From positions 150,974,501 through 151,038,500 of the forward strand of contig CM075670.1 in the NCBI GenBank assembly GCA_037962975.1: DNA of 64,000 nucleotides, written 5' to 3'. Numbering within the stretch: the stretch's first letter is position 1; every line of letters begins with the position of its first letter. Below the pieces are notes generated by a model, which had not been told where the DNA came from, ran no database searches, and saw only the letters and a list, made by a program, of their open reading frames with translations. Shown here one piece after another: positions 55,551 to 64,000 of this stretch. The stretch is from Clitoria ternatea (taxonomy: Eukaryota; Streptophyta; Magnoliopsida; Fabales; Fabaceae). The translations under genes and the position numbers were made by a program.

Positions 55551-56624
55551 CTAAGGCTGAGGGAAATAGAGGCTGGAAATTTGGGTAGCAAGTTCTGTGT
55601 AACGTTCCTCCATGTTTGCTTTGAACTTCTGAAGTCTAGTGTTGATATTTGCTTCCATGGCATCAAGGAGATGATCCATATGAGCAGTGAGTCTTGCAAA
55701 TAAATCATCAGTGGGTGCAGGAGGAGGAGGAGGAGGAATGGCATCATCAGCGTCTTCATCAGCATCGGCGGCGTGTTGTGGACGGCGAAGGATTTCCCAT
55801 ACACGAAACCTTTTAATGATTCCCATTTTGTTGAGATGGGTTTTACCGAGTAGCCCTTTGCTACCAACTGATTCCTTAACTTTATTGTTGCGATTCACCT
55901 TGTACTGACAAAGAAGTTTTGTCACAAAGACCGCATATGGTAAGCGTGTGAGATTCCTTGCATCAATCATGTGATTTCTTATCATATTGATCCAGTTGAT
56001 TTCCTTGTGGTTGATAATTGCCCACATGAGAAGAATTTGAGTCTCACTAACTCTTGCATTATTGCTCCCTAATGGTAGAAGGATTTTCGCGATGAAATAG
56101 TAAAGCAGGCGATGATCAACTCGAAGTTTGCCAACAGTGCTTGTGGTAGATGTGGAAAGATTGAAGAAGGTTCTTGCTTTTAGGAGATTAAAGTTCCATA
56201 GTGGAGATGGTTCCCTTCCAAGAAAGTAAGCGTTATTAATGGGAAGTTTTCCAACTTGATTCATAACCTCATTGTCAAGAACTATGGTAACTCCTTTTAC
56301 TTTGGCATAATATCGACCATCTTGAAGGCGCAAAGTTGAATAGAAAGCCCAAATCAATTCAGGATAAATCTAGGTGGACTCAAGTGTTAGAAACCCAATT
56401 AGTTGTTGTTGATTGAGAATATCAAACAGAGGTAGGTTGGAAGATTCAAAGTAAGGGAGATCTAACCAAAGTGAAGGAATGAGAAGTTTTTCAGAAAAAG
56501 TCTCCAAGTAAGTTTCTAATTCCTTTTGGGTGGAGAAAAGTCTGATGAGATCGGAGTTTTGAGGTGTGGAAGACCCGACAATGTTGGCCCGTTGTTTCTT
56601 CCTGGGTTGAGATGATGAGGCCAT
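55551..56624 (-). pseudogene. SIRE-like accessory ('env-like') protein, one in-frame stop
   Basis: From ATG 56624 (MASSSQPRKKQRA, with a short basic NLS-like KKQR) the frame runs to 55551, about 357 codons, with one TAG at 56370-56372 after residue 84. Beyond the stop: YPELIWAFYSTLRLQDGRYY, KVKGVTIVLDNEVMN, LLYYFIAKILLPLG, SETQILLMWAIINHKEIN and RLPYAVFVTKLLCQ. These align in order with the Athila accessory domain (FYANAW, VRGTWLSYDRDTIN, SRCYLLYCILREDISID, GFPAFITDFCAAHG). The C terminus has a run of prolines and a probable coiled coil (LLDAMEANINTRLQKFKANM). I see no transmembrane helix. The single stop may be recent. Confidence 0.75.
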
Positions 56625-56762
56625 GTTGTTTGAGTGAGAGATGGAGGGTGAATATAGAGAGAGAAAATTTTTTTAGAGAGAAGGAGGAGAAAAGGGAGTT
56701 GAGAGATGTGAGTGTTTCTGGAAACTGAACCAAAACTGCCCATTTTAAGCCATTTTTCACGT
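56625..56762 (-). promoter_or_regulatory. TC-rich leader before the SIRE-like accessory ORF
   Basis: The minus strand is TC-rich over about 100 bases (CACATCTCTCAACTCCC, CTCCTCCTTCTCTC, CTCCATCTCTCACTC) and leads into AAACAACATGGCC, a good plant start context. GGCTTAAAATGG near 56750 is a weak TATA-like site. This looks like a plant 5' UTR, not random spacer. Confidence 0.45.
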
Positions 56763-56922
56763 ATGAATTGATTCAGGGTCACGCATGAATCGATTCATCA
56801 CTTGCTGTTTTGAAAAAATTTTGGTTCCAGGGGTATGAATCAATTCACTCATTCGTGTGAATCGATTCAAGACTTGTTGTCTTGAAAATTTTTGGGTTCT
56901 AGGGGCATGAGTCAATTCAATG
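56763..56922 (-). repeat. Palindrome cluster between SIRE-like pol and accessory gene
   Basis: Five copies of TGAATCGATTCA or one-base variants (TGAATTGATTCA, TGAATCAATTCA, TGAGTCAATTCA) in 160 bp. The same motif is clustered in U3 of this element's LTRs. Confidence 0.88.
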
Positions 56923-57224
56923 ATACTAGAAAACATTTTGGGTCATTGAAATCTTCAATTTTGAGACTCTATTTGCCTTCTCATTCATTCAAACGTTCAT
57001 GAACAACATTTAACTCAATCATTTGTGTAATTTAAGACTCAACTCATGAATTATTCATACTTAAGACTCATAATGCAATCAATCTAACCAACATTCATGA
57101 TTCATAGGATAACTATCATGCCAAAGAAAATCAAATTACATACTTTATTCAAATCTCATGCATAAGAATCATCTATTGACCAGGACAGTCAAATTTCTCA
57201 CCAATTTATTTGCAATGAGTGTAA

Positions 57225-60200
57225 CTAATTCATATTAGAAATCATTAAAATTCCTAATTCTCTCCTAATGTTTATGAATTGTTCCTTTGCAAGTGGTTTT
57301 ATGAATATATCAGCTAATTGCTTAGAGGTTTCAATATGTTCAAGCACATAATCACCCTTTAATACATGATCTCTAATGAAATAATGTGTTATCTCAATAT
57401 GTTTGGTTCTTGAATGCATCACAGGATTTTTTGAAATATTAATGGCACTAGTATTATCACATTTAAAAGGCACATGGTCTAAAACAACACCAAAGTCTAG
57501 AAGTTGTTGCTTCATCCAAAGGATCTGGGCACAACAACTACCAACTGCAACATATTCTGCCTCAGCTATGGACAATGCAACACTTACTTGTTTCTTGCTA
57601 TGCCAAGATACAAGAGAACTACCAAGCAAGTGACAAGTACCACTAGTACTTTTTCTATCAAGTTTACATCCTTCAAAGTCAGAATCATAGTAGCCAACAA
57701 GAGTGCATTCAACCCCTTTGGGGTACCATAAGCCAACATCTTGAGTTCCAACTAAGTATTTCATTATTCTTTTTACAATAGTAAGGTGTGATTCTTTTGG
57801 GCATGCTTGGTATCTTGCACACATACAAACAGCAAACATGATATCCAGTCTACTAGCGGTTAAGTAAAGTAAGGATCCGATCATACCTCTATATTTTGTA
57901 AGTTCTACATGCTTACCTTTCTCATCCTTGTCCAAATAACATGAGGCGCTAATAGGTGTGGCAATTTCATTTTCCTTGTCCATGTTGAATTTCTTTAGCA
58001 GCTCTTTGCAATATTTTGTTTGGCTAATAAATGTTCCTTCTTTAGTTTGCTTAATTGCAGTCCAAGGAAGAATGTAAGTTCTCCCATCATGGACATTTCA
58101 AATTCATCCTGCATTAACTTAGCAAACTCTTTGCAAAGTGATTCATTAGTAGCACCAAAAATGATATCATCCATATAGATTTGTACTAATAGTATGTCAT
58201 TCTTTTTATGCTAAATGAATAATGTTGTGTCAACCTTTCCTCTTTCAAAATTGTTTTCTAAAAGGAATTTGCTTAACCTTTCATACCAAGCTCTTAGAGC
58301 TTGTTTTAGACCATACAACGCTTTTCTTAGTTTGAAAACATGATTTGGAAATTGATAGTTTTCCAAACTAGGAGGTTGATCAACATATACTTCTTCTTGA
58401 ATATATCTATTCAAGAAGGTGCTCTTGACATCCATTTGGTACAATTTGAAATCTTTACAAAATGCAAAGGCCAATAATAATCTAATAGCTTCTAATCTAG
58501 CTACGGGAGCATACGTTTCTTCATAGTCAATTCCTTCTTCTTAATTGTATCCCTTAGCTACTAGCCTTGCTTTGTTTCTAGTTATTACTCCATTCTTATC
58601 TAGCTTGTTCCTAAATACCCATTTAGTTCCTATTATTTGGTGATCATTGGGTCTTGGCACTAGTTCCTAAACTTCATTTCTTTCAAATTGATTTAGTTCT
58701 TCTTGCATGGCCAATGTCCAATGTTCATCAATAATAGCTTCATCAATGGTTTTAGGTTCAATTTGAGAAACAAATGCTAAATGATTGCAAGTATTAAAAG
58801 AGCAGCGAGTACTTACACCTTTAGTGATATCACCTATAATGTTGTCCAGTGGGTCTTTAGAGGTGACCCATTCCTTTTGTTGAGTTTCCACTCTTTGTGT
58901 TGTGTCTTCTTCTTTGTCATCTAAATTTAATTCTTGGAAGGTACCTACAAGATCATCAAAATCTTCCTTTCTCGGAGGGTTATGGCTATTTTAATCAAAT
59001 TTCACATGAATTGACTCCTCAATAGTGTTCGTTTATTTGTTAAACACTCGATAAGATTTACTTGATGATGAATATCCTAGAAAATTGCCTCATCAAATTT
59101 TGCATCAAATTTTCCTAGATTATCCTTTCCATTGTTAAGCACAAAGTATTTGCATCCAAATATATGAAAATAGGAAATGTTTGGTTTTCTACCTTTGTAA
59201 AGTTCATAGGGGGTTTTCTTTAGAATAGGCCTTATCAAACATCTATTCATTACGTGACAAGCGGTGTTAACCGTATCGGCCCAAAAATATTTTGCAATGT
59301 TATTTTCATTTAACATGGTTCTTGCTAGCTCCACCAAAGATCTATTTTTCCTTTCAACAACTCCATTTTGTTGTGGAGTTCTAGGAGCTGAAAAATTATG
59401 ACCAATACCATGTTTTTCATAAAATTTCTCAAATAGTTGATTTTCAAATTCTCCCCCATGATCGGTTCTTATGGATGTAATCTTTGAATTTTGTTCATTT
59501 TGGATAATCTTGGCTAGTTTCTTGAATTCATGATATGCTTCATTTTTATGAGTAAGAAACAAGGTCCATGTGTATCTAGAATAGTCATCTACAATTACAA
59601 GACCATAGTAATTACCACCAAAGCTTTTGACCTTAGAGGGTCCAAATAAATCCATGTGTAAAAGTTGTAAAGGCCTTTCAGTAGAAACAACGTTTTTAGC
59701 TTGAAAAGATGCCTTTACTTGTTTTCCCTTTTGACATGCATCATAAAATTTATTTTCAAACTTTAGCTTTGGCAAGCCAATTACTAATTCTTTAGAAACA
59801 AGTTTATTTAGATGGTTTATATGTATATGAGTTATTCTTCTATGCCATAGCCATGATTTATCCTCTCTAGTCATGAAGCATTGTACATCATTTGAGGACA
59901 AGCAATCAACATCAATCATGTAAATGTTATCAACTATTTGACCAATAAATTTTACCTCTTTATTTTGCTTATTTTCAATTATACAACCATTTGATTCAAA
60001 TATTACTCTATATCCTTTGTCACATAATTGGCTTATGCTAAGCAAATTGTGTTTGAGTCCTTCTACATATAATACATCATTGATTGAAGTAGAAGAATGT
60101 TTATCAACTTTTCCAATGCCAAGAATTTTTCCTTTGGTATTATCCCCATAGGTGACGCTTCCTTTTCTTTTGGGTGTGAATGATGTGAACTTGCTTATAT

Positions 60201-60240
60201 CACCCGTCATGTGCTTTGAACACCAATTATCTAAGTACTA
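57225..60240 (-). pseudogene. SIRE-like copia pol: protease, integrase, RT, RNase H
   Basis: Three main open pieces. 59077-60210: end of protease and integrase, with SWLWHRRITHIHINHLNKL, zinc-site CQKGKQ, core motifs LLHMDLFGPSK, IRTDHGGEFEN and TPQQNGVVERKNRSL (D, D, E all present). 58211-58474: RT with FKLYQMDVKSTFLN and YGLKQALRAWYERL; beyond a stop the palm motif YMDDIIFG is kept. 57225-57983: RNase H with YRGMIGSLLYLTASRLDIMF and IAEAEYVAVGSCCAQILWMK. The protease active site looks degraded (DNWCS where DSGCS is usual). Stops around 58560, 58660 and 58990 and frame changes prevent a full product. Confidence 0.88.
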
Positions 60241-60331
60241 ATAAGTGTTGCTTGACTTGAAACATACCTACAAAACAAGATTAGTTTAGAGAACTTGGTA
60301 CCCATTTTATGTTGGGTCCTTTTTGGTTAGC

Positions 60332-61933
60332 TTATGGTAAAGTTCCTTTGGGAACCCACACCTTTCTTACCATTTTTGGTCCAAGTTTTCTAATATGGCA
60401 ATTCAAAGCATTATGTCCTTTAGCACCGCAATGATTGCATTTAGCGAATGGTGATGAAGATTTTCTAGGTGGCACAAAGAAATTCTTATAGTGCTTTTCC
60501 TTTTTAGTGGGATTGTATCCTAATCCGGTTTTGTCAAACATACATCTTTGTTTTCCAAGTAGGACATTTAAATTTTCTCTACCATGTATGAATTTTTCAA
60601 GAGTTATATTTAAGTCTAGGACTTTCTTTTCTAGGTGATCACATTTCTTGTAATATTCACATGATTTTGAGTAAGTTTGTGTTTCAACAAATTTCTTTTT
60701 CAAAATTTCATTTTCCTTTACTTGCTTAATTAGATGCATTTCTAGAGTTTCTATGGTTTATTTTGACAACTTATATTTGCTAGCAAGTTTCATATATGTA
60801 TCATACAATTCTTTAAAGGCATCATACAATTCATCTTTGTCAAGATCATGGTGATTTACCTCATCTTCCTCTTCATGGTGGTTAGCCATTAAGCAAAGAT
60901 TTGCTTCTTCATTATCCGAATCATTGGAACTACTCACATCGTTTTCATCCCAAGCGATGTAAGCTTTTTTTCTTCCTCATTTCTCTTTGCTTTTCTTCTT
61001 CTAGTTTGGACAATCTACCTTGAAGTGCCCTTCCTTGCCACATTCAAAATAATTTGGTGAGGAAGAATTTTCTTTAGAAATGGGTTTCTTACCTTGGGGT
61101 TTGAAACTTCTTTGGAAGCGTTTGTTTTTCATGAATTTCCTAAAACGCTTCATAAATAATCCAAACTCTTCTTTTTTATCTAGCTCACTACTGAATTCAT
61201 CTTCATTGATAGAAGTGGCTTTGAGAGCTAGTTGTTTCTTCTTGGAGGATTTCTCTTCTTCTTTCACCATCTTCAAGTCCTTCAATTCTTGTTCCTGCTC
61301 TTGTAACTTACCAAACAATGTAGCAAGGGACATCTCATTTATGTTTGGTGATTGTTTGATAGTGGTGACAAGAGGTTGCCACTCCCTAGTAATGCTTTTT
61401 AAAACTTTATGAATAAGCTCTTTGTTAGTGTAAGTTTTGCCAAGAGTAATGAGATGATTTATAATTAGGATGAATCTCTTTTGCATATCAACAATTGTTT
61501 CTTCGGAATTTAATCTAAAACTTTCGTATTGACTAGTGAGTGTACTAATCTTAGAATCCTTTACATCACTAGTTCCTTCATGAGTGACTTGGAGAGTGTC
61601 CTACATTTCCTTAGTGGTTTTACAAGTTACAACTCTAAAGAACTCATCCGGGCCTAAGGCAAGGGTGATGAGATTTTTAGCTTTATAATTGTATTGGACT
61701 TTCTTTTCTTCTTCACTACTCCAACCATCCATGAGTTTCTCAACTTGTTTACCATCTACAATATGCATGGGTATGAAAGGGCCATTTTTAATTGCATTCT
61801 AAACTTTAAGGTCAATAGATTGTATAAAAATTTTCATCATTTCTTTCCAAAAAGCATAGCCGTCCCCAATGAAAGTAGGAGGTTTATTTATGGCATCACC
61901 CTCAGGAAAAAGATTTAGAGAATTTGAGGCCAT
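60332..61933 (-). pseudogene. SIRE-like copia gag, with Trp-to-stop changes
   Basis: ATG at 61933 gives MASNSLNLFPEGDAINKPP, then FIGDGYAFWKEMM, the usual copia Gag start. Two in-frame TAG stops (about 61800 and 61600) stand where copia Gag has Trp (VxNAI and EMxDTL), so each is probably a TGG-to-TAG change. Open part 61001-61486 has the capsid (QSPNINEMSLATLFGKLQEQ) and zinc knuckle CGKEGHFKVDC. After further stops, 60332-60739 has a coiled-coil-like part and a second knuckle, CNHCGAKGHNALNC, then VWVPKGTLP, typical of the Gag-protease link in SIRE-like elements. Confidence 0.88.
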
Positions 61934-61969
61934 TGTTCTCTTGAAGCTGTTAAGCTTGATCTACTAAGA

Positions 61970-61986
61970 GTCAAGCTATGATACCA
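61970..61986 (-). promoter_or_regulatory. SIRE-like primer-binding site, tRNA-iMet type
   Basis: The minus strand reads TGGTATCATAGCTTGAC two bases inside the 5' LTR. The consensus TGGTATCAGAGC has one difference in its core. Confidence 0.8.
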
Positions 61987-61988
61987 CT

Positions 61989-63383
61989 TGTTATTCAAGT
62001 GGCCTCAATACTCAAGAGGGGGGTGAATTGAGTGTTTAAAAAATTTAACTTGGAATACCTTTGAACTTGGTTCTTTATGCAATCTTGATAAGATGTACAA
62101 ATACTTTCATGCAACAATAATCCAACACATAAAAATTGTTTGATTTGAGATAAAGAACTCTTAGATACAAGGGAAACTTAACAGAGAAATGAGAATCAAG
62201 AGAAAGTGATAATTCAGTAATTTTATCAAACAGTTGGTGTGCAATGATTAAGTATCTTCTTAGGAACACAATTAACTCAGTCAATCAGCTCAGCCAATTT
62301 CACAAACAGTTTGTATGCACAAGCAATTAAAGAGTTTAAGGTAAGAAGAGATGCAAACCAATTTAACGAGTTCCACCAATCCGATGTACGTCTCGCCTTT
62401 AAGCAACCCACTTGAAGGATTCCACTATTGAATATTTAAGATACAAGCTTTAAGCAATTGTCTCTTAGTGTCCCACACTCAAGAACCCAATCCTCACAAA
62501 CAAATGGCACCCCACCCAATCTCACAATCTCTCAATACCCAAAGGTTGAACCCCAACCTTTGTGACCACTCAACCTAGAGTGAATAACCTTTATGTTTTG
62601 GTGTTTGGTTTTATAAACTATAAACTCTCTCAATAGAGTAGATAAGCAAATGAAAAAACTCTCATAATTTTCTAACTCTCAACAAGAGAGGATATACAAG
62701 TTCTAAGCTCAAAGTTTCAGAATATACAAAGAGAATAAACTCACTAAGCATAAATGCAAGTATAGATTGATTGCCTCTGGTTCTTCTTTCATGTGCTTAA
62801 GTTGGAGATCTATTTATACATCCTTCGAGGTCCTCATAGGTTTTGCACATCATGGTTCCAGCTTGTCTCTGCGTATAGTGGGTTATGGGTCTTTGTTTTC
62901 CACTTAAAATTGTCTTTTCAGTGATGTTTCCCACTACTTGAATCAATTCATACGATTTTGAATCAATTCATAGCTTTTTGACTTGGAATTTTGGGCTTCC
63001 AGCAACGTGTGAATCGATTCATGCTTTTGGTGAATCGATTCATGCTTTTCTGTTTTGTGTTTTAGAGACTTCCAGGCCTTTGAATCGATTCATACGTGTG
63101 AGAATCGATTCATGCAGTACTGGTTGGTACTTTTCCATGCTTTTTGATGTTTCCTTGATGTATTTTAAGTCATGGTTCCTTTCCTTGATCTTCATGTATT
63201 GCTTTCTTAATTCTTTGATCATTTGGGAGCGTGTTCTTCATGGTTTCTTGATCTTTGATTTTAAATGCATCAAATCCTTATATTTTCTTTTGAATCATGC
63301 ATTTGTTGATGGTCCATGAGTAATGTTCTACTTGTGCTTGAGTACTTATCATTATCAAAACTTATCTATAATATGCAAATACA
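61989..63383 (-). repeat. SIRE-like 5' LTR
   Basis: 1395 bp, the same length as the 3' LTR. Six TGAATCRATTCA palindromes lie at 62939-63113; on the minus strand they end about 120 bp upstream of a TATAAATA box at 62811-62818. Followed by the duplication TATAC. Confidence 0.93.
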
Positions 63384-64000
63384 TATACATCCTCACAAAA
63401 TAACATATTTATCATACCCCTCCTTAGAGCATTCCATAAAAATCACTCCCAATCTATAACCCACACACATGGCCCTCTTAAAATCATAATAACCCATAAC
63501 TTAAGGCATAAACTCATTAAAAATGGTGAGAATCTTACCTTAAGCCAACAACCAAATTAGTCGCCAAGAGAGAGGGTGGAGGTGACAAAAATTTAAGGAA
63601 TAAGAGGGAGGAGCTTCAATTAACCAGGTCTCCCTTAAGGTTGATGGAGGAAAACGAAAATAAATGGGGAAGAAGAAGGCACACCACCATGGTTAGGTTT
63701 TAGAGAGGAAGAAGATGAAGATGAGAAGAATGGGACAAGAGAAGAGAAGAAGTGTTTTTGCCAAGGGGGAGCCAAAACTAGCGAGAAAAGAGAAGGGAGA
63801 ATAGTGTTTTTATGTTAAAATTTTAACTCATGATTAAAGCCTCTCCATTTTAAAATAAACAGGATCTCCGTTCAGGCTCAATACTAAATCTAAAAATTAT
63901 TCCGAAGGCATATTTGGATTCCCAATAATATTCTTAATAGCCCTGACCAATGGCATCTCAATCGGAGATACTTGGTCCAACACCCATACTTTAACCGGGT
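63384..64000 (-). repeat. LTR C, segment 5 (to window end)
   Basis: Continues LTR C after the SIRE-like element and matches 16990-17510 of the Tekay A LTR, including AACAGGATCTC and the TGGCATCTCAAT block. No gene. The LTR end lies beyond the window. Confidence 0.8.

Larger units (their letters stand above)
53782..63383 (-). mobile_element. SIRE-like Ty1/copia element with accessory gene, decayed
   Basis: Complete insertion of 9602 bp with two 1395-bp LTRs (TGTTATTC to AATACA) and a perfect TATAC duplication (53777-53781 and 63384-63388). On the minus strand: iMet-type primer site, gag with zinc knuckles, protease, integrase, RT, RNase H (the copia order), then a palindrome cluster, accessory ORF and polypurine tract. 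The LTRs differ by several per cent in the first half and little in the rest. Several nonsense changes show it is no longer autonomous. Confidence 0.93.
27320..64000 (-). mobile_element. Tekay-type LTR C, broken by four insertions, running off the window
   Basis: One LTR can be pieced together from 27320-27580, 45874-46927, 48248-49654, 51919-53781 and 63389-64000, with a target duplication at each break. It starts TGTCACACCCTGATTTTC and by comparison with Tekay A should end about 170 bp past the window, giving a length near 5.3 kb. No primer site lies to its left, so on the minus strand it is either the 3' LTR of an element extending beyond 64000 or a solo LTR. It is inserted in the decayed accessory gene of X. 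Confidence 0.75.

Overview
This is plant nuclear DNA made almost wholly of nested transposable elements. I see no host gene, rRNA, tRNA or CRISPR array. The long LTR retrotransposons (Athila and Tekay of Ty3/gypsy, SIRE-like of Ty1/copia), the tRNA-Asp and tRNA-iMet primer sites, a CACTA terminus and the AT-rich composition point to a eudicot with a repeat-rich genome. A legume is possible, but I cannot fix the species.

Layout. 1-3236: gene-poor DNA ending in a CACTA-type terminus. 3237-3890: decayed Ty1/copia pol fragment (+). 3880-12462: 3' LTR of an old copia element 'X' (-), split by a Ty3 element with only gag and protease (4608-11697, target duplication GAGGA). 12486-26137: decayed Tekay chromovirus 'A' (-); its left LTR holds a solo copia LTR (14083-15381) and its right LTR is truncated. 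26138-27319: decayed accessory (env-like) gene of X. 27320 to beyond 64000: one Tekay-type LTR 'C' (-), broken by four insertions: solo LTR 'B' (27581-45868, +, duplication CCATA), solo copia LTR (46928-48242), solo LTR 'D' (49655-51913, +, duplication CTTTG) and a full SIRE-like copia element (53782-63383, -, duplication TATAC). Inside B lies a young, intact Athila element (31308-44430, -, duplication AATAT) whose two 1840-bp LTRs differ at about four positions.

The Athila element has an intact 1772-codon gag-pol and, downstream, an intact accessory ORF. That ORF seems to be its own transcription unit: a cluster of short palindromes, a TC-rich leader, a plausible 5'-UTR intron, then an ATG placed exactly at the splice acceptor. 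The predicted protein starts MARTKQTA, which after Met removal equals residues 1-7 of histone H3, followed by a basic NLS-like stretch. The SIRE-like copia element, from another superfamily, has the same design: its own palindrome in U3 upstream of TATA, the same palindrome again between pol and the accessory ORF, a TC-rich leader, and an accessory protein with the same domain.

Main hypothesis: the 'env-like' genes here are nuclear regulatory factors, and the family-specific palindromes in the LTR and before the accessory gene are their cis targets. This would be a retrotransposon analogue of the VANC anti-silencing factors of Arabidopsis VANDAL transposons. This is inference; the sequence shows only the arrangement.
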